The translations under genes and the position numbers were made by a program. Shown here one piece after another: positions 9,974 through 18,674 of a stretch of 38,815 nt of DNA. Numbering within the stretch: position 1 is the first letter of the stretch; each line of letters opens with the position of its first letter. The stretch comes from an uncultured Myxococcales bacterium (lineage in GTDB: Bacteria > Myxococcota_A > Bradymonadia > UBA7976 > UBA1532), in assembly GCA_903847385.1 (NCBI GenBank), contig CAINDO010000349.1:1-38815 (forward strand), given 5' to 3'. A model generated the notes under the pieces. It made no database searches, was not told the DNA's origin, and worked only from the letters and a program-made list of their open reading frames with translations.

Positions 9974-12883
9974 GTGACGGACACGAACAAGAGCGTGATC
10001 TTCGACCTTGATCTGGCGTTCATACCCGTGGTCGGAGCGATGGAGACTGTGGCGGCCTTTCAGAGCGAGGCGTACACCAAGTTGGCCGACCTCATTCGTC
10101 GCCAACTCGCCCAGGCCGCGTCGATTGCCGACGCTGGGCCGGCCGACGAGAGCCGACCCACGCAGTTCGTCCACAATGCCATCCTGGTCAGCGGCAGCCG
10201 GGGTAGCGGGAAGTCCACCTTCCTGCACGGGCTGGCGGGGAAGTCCGCGATTCCCGAGGCCGAAGGAGGCAGGGCCCCGAGAGTCACCTATCAGGTTCAG
10301 TGGCTACCGGTCCTCGACCCTACGCTGGTCGAGTCGGGCGAGCACCCGCTCATCACGCTGATCTCGCGGCTCAATGGTCGAGTCCAGGCCCACCCGTCGC
10401 ATGATGCGAAGACGACGAGAGCCTACGAGGATGCGCTTCGAGACCTCGCCGGGAGTCTGGCGGGCCTGGAGGGCGTGGGGCCGCCAGAGCTGTATCGAGA
10501 CTGGGAGGATCCCGACGTCATCGTCGAGGGCCGCCTCGAGAAGGCCGTCAGCGGCACGGTGCTTGCGGGCCGCGTGGACGCCCTGGTGCGCGCGGCTGCG
10601 CGGGTGGTGGGCTGTGACGCGTTCGGAATCATCCTCGACGACGTGGATACTCACTTCGACAAAGGGTGGCCCGTCATCGAAATGCTGCGCCGGTACCTGA
10701 CGTCGCAGCGGCTCGTGGTCGTCATCGCCGGCGACATCGACCTCTACAGCAAGCTGGTGCGTGCCGCCCAATACCGCAACTTCGGCGCCGAGCTTCTACG
10801 CAACGACCGTGCCCACCGCGACCACCACCGGGACGAGGACCGCCAGCCCTGGCAAGAGGACCGAATCAAGCGGCTGGTCGACGAACTCGAGGCGCAGTAT
10901 CTGATGAAGGTCGTCAAACCCGAGAACCGGGTTGCCCTACGTACCCTTGCAGAACTGTGTCCGGCCAAGTTGCCGACGGGTCCCGAAGTGGTCCTTCGCG
11001 CCGACAAGGCCGACCTGGGCCCATTGCGCAAATGCGTCGAGCGCATCATGAAGCGCGCGCTCAACCTGCGGCGAGCCGAGGACCTGCGCGAGCACGTCGA
11101 CGCCGTCCTTCAGTTGCCCGTGCGCACGGTGGCCCAGATCCTGCGGGTCGGGGTCGAACTCGCCAAAGGGGCCGAGCCCGATTCGGCGGCAATCGTGATA
11201 TTCCGCCGAGGGTTTGCCGAGGTCGCATCGTCTTCCCTCCTGCACAACGGTGTTCAACCTTCGACATTGAACGCCGCCGATGGCGACACGCTGACCCGCA
11301 TGGTCATCGAGTGGATCGACAATGCAGACCTTTGGGAGGACGGGCATACACTCCGGCCTCGGTATGCCGACGCGCACCTCAACCTGACCGCGATGGCCTT
11401 CGCGATGCGTGCGGTCACGCTCTTTGCGTCCGGTGTGCACGAGGCCCTGCGCTACCTGGTTCGCGTCGGGTTCACGCGAATGGTGGTGCGACAGGGGGTC
11501 GGCCGGACCACGGCGCGACTGGAAGCCAAGTCGGTGTCCCGTGCGGAACTCCTGGATTTCCTGCAGCTCGGCAGCAGCCAGTCGCTCGCAGACTTCGGCC
11601 GGCGTCTGACGGCCGCACAGCGAAGCGTGACACCCACCGGCCCGGTGCGCATGGGCACCGTCCAGGTCGTCTCCGGCGAAAAGGCCCGGACGGTCGCCGG
11701 GGCGTTGGCGAACGTCTACGGCCCGCCGGAAGGGGGCGAGTCGAAATGGACGCGGGACAGTTTCCTCCGTTGGGCGAACGGCCCCTTCGTGACCTCCGAG
11801 GACAAGGATCCTTACCATCTCGCCGAATGGCTGAAGACGTACCAAGCGACTTCTCGCGCCGGTGCGGGCGGGGGCTACAACACGATTGGCACCATCGCCA
11901 GCGCGTCGAGATTCGGGCCGCTGGCCCACCTCGCGACGTCGCGCTATCAGACGCAGACTGCATCCTCTGCCTGCGTGTCCATGCTGCCGATGGTGGCGGC
12001 CATTGGCGCCGCCCTGGATGCGATATCGGAGGGCCGCGAGATCGATCCGAAACTCGTGGATGTACCCACGTTCATGCTGGGCGACCCGAAGGAGGAGCAG
12101 ACGAAGGGCAATGAAACGGACGAAGATGAGGAGGCCCCCGAGGGCGACACATCGGGAGACGATCCCGAGGACTGGCGCGCGGCGCTGAAGTTTCCTGGTG
12201 GATTCACGGCCCCAAAGTGTTCCCACCACCCCAAGGTGCTCGCAGCCATCGTCGATCGATTCGACATGGCCCTTCGGGCCCTGGATGGCGGGCTCGTCAA
12301 TCGAGAATACCAAACGGGCTACCTGCTCGAACGCCAGCTCCTGGCATTCCTCAACGCCACGCTCGCCGAAGAGCTGACCGAGGGGGACGTCGCCAACGTG
12401 GACTTCAAGAGCGTCGTCCGAACGCACGACCCATATTTGCGCAACCTTGGAAAACTGAAGACCCTGGACTTGGCACCACTTCATCAGACCCTCATCAACG
12501 TGCCGGCCCTCCATCACTTCGTACGCGACCATGGTCAGTGGTGCGAAGATTACGTGTGGAAGAAGAGCAAGACCAAGACCAAGCGGTGGCAGGTCAGTAA
12601 GGACCTCAAGCTCCCGCAAATTGGAGGACCCTCTCTGTGGATCCAGCTCAACACCGTTCCGGTCAATGGGCGGTCGCTGTCGAAGAACCTACTGACACAA
12701 GCGCCGGACGGCGGGTCAGGCGCACAGGCAGGGGCTGCCTCGGCAGAGAACAGTAGCCTCGACTCTGACGGCTCAGGTGGAGCCGAGTCGGCGGGCGGCC
12801 AAAACAGCGGGGGCACGTCCGATTCCAAGGCGAAGGCGACCAAACCACGCTCGGGGCAATCGTCAGGCCCCGCCGGCACGTAG
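9974..12883 (+). CDS. rdrA: RdrA-like P-loop ATPase of a RADAR anti-phage system
   Basis: A 969-residue protein. Walker A is GSRGSGKST (residues 74-82) and Walker B is IILDDVD (acidic residues 222, 223, 225), followed by VVVIAGDID, which resembles a sensor strand. Large ATPases of this kind are paired in RADAR with a large adenosine deaminase, and the next gene is exactly that. Known RdrA proteins form ring-shaped oligomers that associate with the RdrB shell during phage infection. Odd features are an acidic, Glu/Asp-rich insert (12093-12177) and a Ser/Gly/Ala-rich tail of about 65 residues. The GTG at 9974 has GAGTGGGG upstream, whereas the in-frame ATG at 9932 has no ribosome-binding site and lies inside the likely promoter. 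Codon choice looks less GC-biased than in neighbouring genes. Alone it could be called only a KAP/AAA-like ATPase; the assignment rests on the pair. Confidence 0.85.
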   Translation: MTDTNKSVIFDLDLAFIPVVGAMETVAAFQSEAYTKLADLIRRQLAQAASIADAGPADESRPTQFVHNAILVSGSRGSGKSTFLHGLAGKSAIPEAEGGRAPRVTYQVQWLPVLDPTLVESGEHPLITLISRLNGRVQAHPSHDAKTTRAYEDALRDLAGSLAGLEGVGPPELYRDWEDPDVIVEGRLEKAVSGTVLAGRVDALVRAAARVVGCDAFGIILDDVDTHFDKGWPVIEMLRRYLTSQRLVVVIAGDIDLYSKLVRAAQYRNFGAELLRNDRAHRDHHRDEDRQPWQEDRIKRLVDELEAQYLMKVVKPENRVALRTLAELCPAKLPTGPEVVLRADKADLGPLRKCVERIMKRALNLRRAEDLREHVDAVLQLPVRTVAQILRVGVELAKGAEPDSAAIVIFRRGFAEVASSSLLHNGVQPSTLNAADGDTLTRMVIEWIDNADLWEDGHTLRPRYADAHLNLTAMAFAMRAVTLFASGVHEALRYLVRVGFTRMVVRQGVGRTTARLEAKSVSRAELLDFLQLGSSQSLADFGRRLTAAQRSVTPTGPVRMGTVQVVSGEKARTVAGALANVYGPPEGGESKWTRDSFLRWANGPFVTSEDKDPYHLAEWLKTYQATSRAGAGGGYNTIGTIASASRFGPLAHLATSRYQTQTASSACVSMLPMVAAIGAALDAISEGREIDPKLVDVPTFMLGDPKEEQTKGNETDEDEEAPEGDTSGDDPEDWRAALKFPGGFTAPKCSHHPKVLAAIVDRFDMALRALDGGLVNREYQTGYLLERQLLAFLNATLAEELTEGDVANVDFKSVVRTHDPYLRNLGKLKTLDLAPLHQTLINVPALHHFVRDHGQWCEDYVWKKSKTKTKRWQVSKDLKLPQIGGPSLWIQLNTVPVNGRSLSKNLLTQAPDGGSGAQAGAASAENSSLDSDGSGGAESAGGQNSGGTSDSKAKATKPRSGQSSGPAGT

Positions 12884-12886
12884 CCC

Positions 12887-15388
12887 ATGCTCCACCCCCT
12901 CCATCAAGTCCTGCTTCGGGATCGCCGGGCACTCCAGCGGGGCCTGCGGGACCCGCGCCTCCCCACGGCGGACGACGTCCGCGAGGAGTTGCTTCGGCTG
13001 GTGCGGGAGACCGACACCCGGCAGACGGATTCCCGACTCGACCTGGACGTAGCGAGTTTGCTGGCGCCGCGTGACGCGCTGGGCAGCATCCTGCGCCGCG
13101 TCTTGGGCGACGCCGTGGCCGAACACCTCGAGGAGTCCGGGCGGCCCCCACTTGTGGTTCGCCGCGGGCGCCTGGGGGACTGGCAGGCGCTGGTCACTGA
13201 TTGCCCGCCGCTGGTCCTCGTGGCGCAAGGACTGCTCTCCATCGTGCGGCATCCCTTGCCGGGACCGGGCTCCACGGCCGCAACAGTCGATCGATACCTC
13301 GAAGATGCCATCCGACCCCAGGTTCGCCACAGCGTCCTGCCAGCGCCGCGCGACCCGCGCCTGGAAGAGCTCATCGAGCGTGAGGGATTGGACGATCTGC
13401 ATTTCCACCTCATGGGCTCCACAGAGACTGAGCATGTCTTCCTGGACGCCTTGGCGCGCCCGAAGGGCTTCATCGAGCAGGTTGTCGACGGCGCCGGAAA
13501 GCGCGAAGTTCAGCGGCAGTTCCAGCAGGAAGAGCGCGGGCTGTCTGCGTCTGAACTGCTGCGGCGGCTGCGTATCTACCGCCAGCTCCGCTGGGTTCTG
13601 GCCCAGGCGGCGCTCACGAGGCAGTTCCCCCGAACGGACCACGCAGACCGCCTCACGCTTCCGGCCTTCCTCTTCGCACGCCCAGGCTCGGCGCCCGCTC
13701 TTGCCAATGCCCCCGACCCCTGGCCGCATCGGCCCGCGCGGCACCCAATCGAGCATCATTTCGGCCTTCGCCCGGACGGGGCCTCGACCGACCGACTTGC
13801 TCGAGAGACGCTCCTTTGGATGTACCTGCTCGACGCCGCAGAGACTCACCCGGACGACCGCTACGCCCCGTCGCTCCATCTCTATTTGCTCGGATTGGCG
13901 CAGTTTCATCGGCTCCTGGTGCAGCAGGGCGACCAACATGGTTTCGACCAGTTCCAGCGAATCACGTTGAACGGGCTCCGGGAGGACTCGGAGCGGAACT
14001 ACGGCACACGCTTTCGCCAGCTCGGTCGCGGTGGCGAGATGACCTCGCTGGAAGGTCGTCTCGCCCCCAAGTCGGATCGGGGCAAGCTCGGGTCGCTTCT
14101 GACCCAGATCGGACGTGGCTGGGCTGAAGTGGCCGGGGTAAAGCCGAGTCCCAGACGTCTGGGGCCCGCCACGAGGTCACTCGGTCGCGCCGAGGCCGCC
14201 CCCGGACGTGCCCACCTCCGGCTGGTCGTGCATTTCATCAAGGAGCGCGACCGCCGCCGCGCCTCAACCGCCGGCGGCGCGCCCGGCCGCCACCTTGCCC
14301 TTCGGAACAAGCTCGACGAGCAGTGGCAGGTCCTGTCGAAACTCCTCGACGACTACCCCGCCCTAGCTGACGCCCTGGCCGGCTTCGACGCCGCAGCCAA
14401 CGAGTTGCACGCGCCGCCTGAGGTCTTTGCGCCGTTGTACCGGGCCATACGATCCCGCGGTCTGCGCCAGTTCACCTACCATGTGGGCGAAGACTTCATC
14501 CACCTCGTCTCCGGTCTACGGGCGATGTACGAGGCCATGGAGTTCCTCGAACTCGGCCCGGGCGACCGGCTGGGCCATGGCACCGCCATGGGGGTGGAGC
14601 CCGTGCGCTGGCGCGACGGCTCGGCGCGGACCATTGCGCTCCTGGCACACGACCGGCTCGACGACCTCGTCTTCGCCCGAACACTCTTGTCGAGGGGGTC
14701 AGCGCCGTGGGGCCTGGGACGCCTGGACGACGAGATCGCGCGACTGTCGCGGCGAATCTACCAGCGGGCAGTCGAGCCGCCGCTCCTCCACGACGCCTGG
14801 AGTCTCCGCACGCTCGACCCACGCACCGCCCATCGCCTCGGGCTCGGCGCGGCGCGAGCCATCCCGGCACTCAGCAGTCGCAGGCGCGAAGAGATTCGGC
14901 GCTGCCGCGCCGCAGCCTCCCAGAACCCGGAGGCCTTCGCCTTGTTCCAGGAGTATCACGCGCCCGATGTCATGGCCCGGGGTCGCGACATCGTGCGGGT
15001 TGAAGCCGTGGCCGAGCGTGGCCCGCTCGACCTGATCGGACTCCGGACGCTCCAGGAGCTGCTTGCTGCGGAGGTACGACAACGCGGTTTGGTCCTGGAG
15101 TCGCTTCCGACCAGCAACGTTCGGATCAGCGTCTATCGGCGGCACGACGAGCATCACATCTTCCGTTGGCTGGGCCTGGACGGCGACGTCCCGATCCCGG
15201 TCGTCTTAGGCACCGACGATCCCGGGATCTTCGCCACCTCGATGCGCGCCGAGTACGCCCACCTGCTCGAGGTTCTCGACCGCAGGTGTCCAGGCGAGGG
15301 CGAGGAGGCCATCCGCCACGTCGAGACGCTCGTGCGAAACGGGAAGCGGTACCGTTTCCGGCCGTTCGGGCCAAGTCGCGCGACGTGA
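12887..15388 (+). CDS. rdrB: RdrB-like adenosine deaminase of a RADAR anti-phage system
   Basis: An 833-residue protein, more than twice the size of a housekeeping adenosine deaminase. The zinc-deaminase motifs occur in the expected order: LHFHLMGS (metal-binding H172 and H174), YHVGED (H532, E535), LGHGTAMG (H564), TSNVRIS (S743, N744) and GTDDPGIF (D777, D778). All catalytic positions seem intact. RADAR deaminases convert adenosine to inosine in RNA and/or (d)ATP pools during infection, causing growth arrest that protects the population. The start codon lies 3 bp after the rdrA stop, which implies a single operon and translational coupling. No third RADAR gene, such as an SLATT or Csx27-like membrane protein, is present; the following gene is an unrelated envelope protein. 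Confidence 0.92.
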   Translation: MLHPLHQVLLRDRRALQRGLRDPRLPTADDVREELLRLVRETDTRQTDSRLDLDVASLLAPRDALGSILRRVLGDAVAEHLEESGRPPLVVRRGRLGDWQALVTDCPPLVLVAQGLLSIVRHPLPGPGSTAATVDRYLEDAIRPQVRHSVLPAPRDPRLEELIEREGLDDLHFHLMGSTETEHVFLDALARPKGFIEQVVDGAGKREVQRQFQQEERGLSASELLRRLRIYRQLRWVLAQAALTRQFPRTDHADRLTLPAFLFARPGSAPALANAPDPWPHRPARHPIEHHFGLRPDGASTDRLARETLLWMYLLDAAETHPDDRYAPSLHLYLLGLAQFHRLLVQQGDQHGFDQFQRITLNGLREDSERNYGTRFRQLGRGGEMTSLEGRLAPKSDRGKLGSLLTQIGRGWAEVAGVKPSPRRLGPATRSLGRAEAAPGRAHLRLVVHFIKERDRRRASTAGGAPGRHLALRNKLDEQWQVLSKLLDDYPALADALAGFDAAANELHAPPEVFAPLYRAIRSRGLRQFTYHVGEDFIHLVSGLRAMYEAMEFLELGPGDRLGHGTAMGVEPVRWRDGSARTIALLAHDRLDDLVFARTLLSRGSAPWGLGRLDDEIARLSRRIYQRAVEPPLLHDAWSLRTLDPRTAHRLGLGAARAIPALSSRRREEIRRCRAAASQNPEAFALFQEYHAPDVMARGRDIVRVEAVAERGPLDLIGLRTLQELLAAEVRQRGLVLESLPTSNVRISVYRRHDEHHIFRWLGLDGDVPIPVVLGTDDPGIFATSMRAEYAHLLEVLDRRCPGEGEEAIRHVETLVRNGKRYRFRPFGPSRAT

Positions 15389-15449
15389 TCGTGAGCGCCA
15401 TGGCCACCACCCCGGCGCCTGCTCAAGGCCGGGTTCAGCCCGCGCGGAG

Positions 15450-15478
15450 TTGCCCGGCCGCGGCCCCTTTGCTATTCA
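15450..15478 (+). promoter_or_regulatory. Putative promoter of the CsgG/TolB-like gene
   Basis: TTGCCC (15450-15455), a 17-nt spacer, then TATTCA (15473-15478) with an extended -10 TGC directly before it. The ATG is 6 nt further on and no ribosome-binding site is visible, again suggesting leaderless transcription. Confidence 0.4.
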
Positions 15479-15484
15479 CCCTGC

Positions 15485-16981
15485 ATGACGAAGTGGTGTG
15501 GGTGCCTGATTCTGGCCGCCTTCGCGGCGCTGCTTCTGGCGCTGCCGGCGGTGGCCGCCGAGCGCGTGGTCGTGCTCGAGCTGGGCAACCCGGCCGGCCT
15601 GAAGGACCAGGAGACGCAGTATCTCTCCGACCTGGTCCGCGGCGCCGTGAGCGAGACGACGGGCGCCCGCTACTTCGTGCTCACGCGCGAGAACCTGCTG
15701 GAGTTGCTGCCCCCCGGCACGTCCCTGGCGGCCTGCGTGGGCGCCTGCGAGGTCGAGACGGGCCGCAAGGTCGGCGCAGACCACGTGGTCAGCGGCGAGG
15801 TGGTGCGCTTCGGCCTGGCGCTGCGGGCCTCGCTGCGCCTGCACGACACGCGCACGGGCCGGCTGGAGGGCATGGAGACGGCCTCGGCGCCGGCCCTGAG
15901 CGAGCTCGAGCTGCCTTTGAAGGAGGCCGGTCGGCGCCTGACGCGGCGCCTGCCGGGCCTCGAGGTGGCGAGCGCCCCCACGCCCGGAAGCGCGCCCCCC
16001 GGTGCCGCCCTGCTCGTGGCCGGGTTCGGGGCGGACATGGCGGTCCCCGAGGCGCCCGCGGAGCCGGAGCCCCTGCAGCCGCCCGTGCCCGCGACCACGG
16101 ACGTCGCGCTGCTGGAGAAACTCCAGGCGGTGCGACGCGCCGAGGCGGAGTCCCCGCGCTCGGCGGCGACCTGCGCGACGACCTGGCGCGCCCTGGCGGA
16201 CCACCCGAAGGACCACCCGCTGCGCGCGACGGCCACGCAACGGGCCGAGGCTTGGGAGACCACGGCCGGCCTGGCCAAGGCGCGGTTCCTGGCGCTTGCG
16301 GAGGTCCGCAAGAAGTTCCAGGCGGACACGGACACGCTGCGCCGCTACCTCGCGCTGGACCGCGACATCGTCTCCCGCGCGCAGAAGGCGGCCTTCATCG
16401 AGGAGTTCCGGACCGCGTGGACCTGGTACCGGTCGTACGAGGCCATGCCCCCGGAGGTCGAGGCCGCCCCGACGGCCCCCGCGGTCGCGCGGCCCGTCTT
16501 CCCCGGCGGCGGGCTCGCCCCCGCATCGCCTCCGAACGTCTCGGCGACGCCCGCGCCGCTCCTCCTGGGACCCTCGCGGACGGATCCGCAGATCATCTCC
16601 ACCGACGACACCTATTGGCCGCCCATCATCATCATGGCGCTCGGCGTCGGCGGCATGGGCGTGGGCCTGTTCACGACGGTCGTCGGCAACATCCAGAGCG
16701 ACGACTTCGACCTGAAGAGCTGCCGACAGAGCGCGGACGACGAGCCCATCTTCCAGTGCACGGACGCCGAGTGGGAGGTCGCGCGCGAAGATGCCACCGC
16801 CGGAGACGACACCATCGACGCCGGCTGGACCATCGTCGCCCTCTCCGGCGCGATGACGGTCGCCGGCGGCGCCTGGTACCTGGTGCACGCCGACAAGAAG
16901 CCCAAGACCAAGAAGTCCTCGGGCCGCGGCGTGGGCGCGGTCGTCGGCCCTGGCGGCCTGACGGTCTACGGAAGCTTCTGA
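15485..16981 (+). CDS. Secreted CsgG/TolB-N-like protein with C-terminal membrane hairpin
   Basis: A 498-residue protein with a signal peptide (about 1-24, ending PAVAAE). An N-terminal domain (about 27-125) resembles the CsgG/TolB-N/LpoB alpha-beta group: RVVVLELGNP, a RENLLELLP segment, and VGADHVVSGEVVRFG. A Pro/Ala linker leads to a charged helical region (about 205-320). The C-terminus holds two hydrophobic segments (about 378-397 and 438-457) separated by an acidic loop, ending in a Lys-rich stretch. This secreted-domain plus C-terminal-hairpin layout also appears in the TPR protein at 33200. The precise function is unknown; an envelope role is likely. Its 3' end overlaps the convergent TlpA-like gene by 16 bp. 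Confidence 0.75.
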   Translation: MTKWCGCLILAAFAALLLALPAVAAERVVVLELGNPAGLKDQETQYLSDLVRGAVSETTGARYFVLTRENLLELLPPGTSLAACVGACEVETGRKVGADHVVSGEVVRFGLALRASLRLHDTRTGRLEGMETASAPALSELELPLKEAGRRLTRRLPGLEVASAPTPGSAPPGAALLVAGFGADMAVPEAPAEPEPLQPPVPATTDVALLEKLQAVRRAEAESPRSAATCATTWRALADHPKDHPLRATATQRAEAWETTAGLAKARFLALAEVRKKFQADTDTLRRYLALDRDIVSRAQKAAFIEEFRTAWTWYRSYEAMPPEVEAAPTAPAVARPVFPGGGLAPASPPNVSATPAPLLLGPSRTDPQIISTDDTYWPPIIIMALGVGGMGVGLFTTVVGNIQSDDFDLKSCRQSADDEPIFQCTDAEWEVAREDATAGDDTIDAGWTIVALSGAMTVAGGAWYLVHADKKPKTKKSSGRGVGAVVGPGGLTVYGSF

Positions 16982-17526
16982 GGCGGCCGCGCCGGGAGCA
17001 CCCGCAGCAGGCGCGACACGGGCTCGCCGCCCTCCGCGCCGAAGACGTCCAGCACGACGCCGTCCGCGCCCGCGACGACGGTGCGCGGCAGCGTCGTCTC
17101 CTCGCGACCGTCGGCGCCCGCATCCGCGGCGGCCTCAGCGACCGCACCGAGCGCGCGGCCGATCTGGCCGAAACGGTCGACGATCAAGGGCACTTCGGAC
17201 AGACCGCGCTCGGCGAGCCATGCCGGCGCGGGCGCCGTCTGTTCGCCCACGTCCACCAACAGAACGTCCAGGCCCGCCTCGCCGAGGCGCCGCTTGGCCG
17301 CCCCGAGGGCGCGCAATTCGGCCTCGCACGGCCGGCACCACGTCGCGAAGAGCACGATGGCCACGGGCCGCCGGCGCCCCTCGAACAGACGCGTGCGATT
17401 CATCACACGGTCGTCCGCGGTCCAACCGGAGAACCAGGGCAGCGCATCGCCCGGCTTCAGCGGGCTCGAAATCGGCGCAGAAGCCGGCGCGAACAGAATC
17501 GCCAGCGCGAGCGCGACGGGGCTCAC
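16966..17526 (-). CDS. TlpA/ResA-like thiol-disulfide redoxin
   Basis: A 186-residue exported thioredoxin-fold protein. An N-terminal hydrophobic signal sequence is followed by a redoxin domain with the active site ATWCRPC (C64, C67) preceded by a VAIVLF strand. Downstream are the expected VPLIVDRFGQIGRALG and a TTLPRTVVAGADGVV region containing the family cis-proline (TLPRT). Such proteins reduce or rearrange disulfides outside the cytoplasm, which would suit a genome rich in cysteine-repeat surface proteins. The GTG start overlaps the TGA of the upstream lipoprotein gene by 4 bp (GTGA), so the pair is probably co-translated. Confidence 0.88.
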   Translation of the reverse strand: MSPVALALAILFAPASAPISSPLKPGDALPWFSGWTADDRVMNRTRLFEGRRRPVAIVLFATWCRPCEAELRALGAAKRRLGEAGLDVLLVDVGEQTAPAPAWLAERGLSEVPLIVDRFGQIGRALGAVAEAAADAGADGREETTLPRTVVAGADGVVLDVFGAEGGEPVSRLLRVLPARPPQKLP

Positions 17527-18566
17527 GGCGCCACCGGCAGGGTGTCCGCCAGCGCCGCCTTCAACGCGCTCTGCAGCGCCGCGGGCGTGAGCCGGTCGTA
17601 GAGCGCCGCGCGGGCCTGGTCCTCGCCGCGCGGGTGGGCGCCGGACGCGGGCGGGCCCAGGGGCACGTCCGCCAGGGGCGCGCCGGCGCAGGTGTGGAGC
17701 GCGGCGCTCAGCGGCAGCGCGCACTGGGGCCCGAACGGCCCGGGACCGCACGACAGCCGCCCCGACACCGCGAGCCGGAGCCCGGTGTCGCAGCGCTCCC
17801 CCGCCCCGGCGCGGACCCCGAGCGCGGCCAGCCCCGCGGCCAGACCGGCGCCGAGCCGCGTGCGCGCGTCGGCGTCGTCCACGGCAGACACGTCCACGAG
17901 CACGGGCGTCTCGTGCGCCGATTGGCGGGCACGGGCGCGCAGGGTCTCCAGGCAGGCGCGGTCCTCGACGAGCGGCGCGTAGGGCGAGCCCTGAATCGCC
18001 GCGAGCACGCGGCCTCTGCGGGCGAGCGTGTCGAACGCCGCGTCCGCCCGGCGCAGGGCCCGCGTGAGGCTCACGGGGTCCGCAAGCGCCTCGGCGGGCG
18101 CGCAGGCGGCGCGCAGGTCGGCGCTCGCCGCGGCGTACTCGGGCGCGAGGGCCGCCATCGCCGCGTCCCGCCGGAGCGTCGCGAAGGCCGTACACCGCGG
18201 ACCGGCGCAGTGTGTGTCGCGCGCGTCGACCGCGATGAGCTCGGCCCGGTCGAAGGCGGCCTCGACCTCGACGCGGCTCTGCACGCTCGCCGTGTTCCGA
18301 CCGTCGGTCTCGCGCACGTCCGCGCTGAAGTGGCTGCGCAGCGTCGAGGCGAGCTGCTCGGCCACCGCGCGGCGCGCCTCGGCCTCGGCCGCGCGCGGAC
18401 CCGACTCCGAGGTCCCCTGCCCGACCACGAACTCGGCGGCGGGGTAGCGCGCGGCCAGCGGCGGGCCGGGTTTCGCGAGTCGTGTCTCGCCCGGGCCGGG
18501 GGACGCGCCGCACGCGCCCAGCGTCAGGGCGAGCGCGGTCAATCTGCATCGGGCGCGGCGCGGCAT
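17523..18566 (-). CDS. LPP20-like outer-membrane lipoprotein
   Basis: A 347-residue lipoprotein. The signal sequence ends in LTLGAC with lipidated C19. The following segment, with RYPAAEFVVGQGTSES and an EAEARRAVAEQL helix, resembles the N-terminus of the LPP20 lipoprotein family. The central part is Ala/Arg-rich and helical. The C-terminal part contains VLVDVSAVDDADART and SGRLSCGPG and may be a second alpha-beta domain. It forms an operon with the TlpA-like gene. The ATG at 18566 is favoured because it begins directly with the basic n-region. Function unknown; it is probably an envelope structural or assembly factor. Confidence 0.8.
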   Translation of the reverse strand: MPRRARCRLTALALTLGACGASPGPGETRLAKPGPPLAARYPAAEFVVGQGTSESGPRAAEAEARRAVAEQLASTLRSHFSADVRETDGRNTASVQSRVEVEAAFDRAELIAVDARDTHCAGPRCTAFATLRRDAAMAALAPEYAAASADLRAACAPAEALADPVSLTRALRRADAAFDTLARRGRVLAAIQGSPYAPLVEDRACLETLRARARQSAHETPVLVDVSAVDDADARTRLGAGLAAGLAALGVRAGAGERCDTGLRLAVSGRLSCGPGPFGPQCALPLSAALHTCAGAPLADVPLGPPASGAHPRGEDQARAALYDRLTPAALQSALKAALADTLPVAP

Positions 18567-18573
18567 GCCGGAT

Positions 18574-18582
18574 CCTGTATCA
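18574..18582 (-). promoter_or_regulatory. Putative extended -10 (TGA-TACAGG) of the LPP20-like gene
   Basis: On the minus strand TGA TACAGG ends 7 nt before the ATG at 18566. The hexamer is a weaker match than the other examples here (last base G), and the overlapping AGGA could instead be a ribosome-binding site. Confidence 0.22.
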
Positions 18583-18640
18583 CAGCGCGCTGGCGCAGCG
18601 CGGCGTTCGCGGCCGTGAGTGGCTTGATTTCCCACACTCC

Positions 18641-18667
18641 TTGCGAGGTGTCCGACGGTGCTACGGT
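18641..18667 (+). promoter_or_regulatory. Putative promoter of the cysteine-rich lipoprotein gene
   Basis: TTGCGA (18641-18646) and TACGGT (18662-18667), with an extended -10 TGC directly before the hexamer. The spacer of 15 nt is short. The ATG follows after 7 nt with no ribosome-binding site, matching the leaderless-type geometry seen before other genes. Confidence 0.35.
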
Positions 18668-18674
18668 CGGCGCC

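Noticed and set aside
9974-12883. Calling the ATPase a KAP or STAND NTPase
   Set aside because: The P-loop alone would allow it, but the size, the 3-bp spacing to a large deaminase and the overall layout fit RdrA better.
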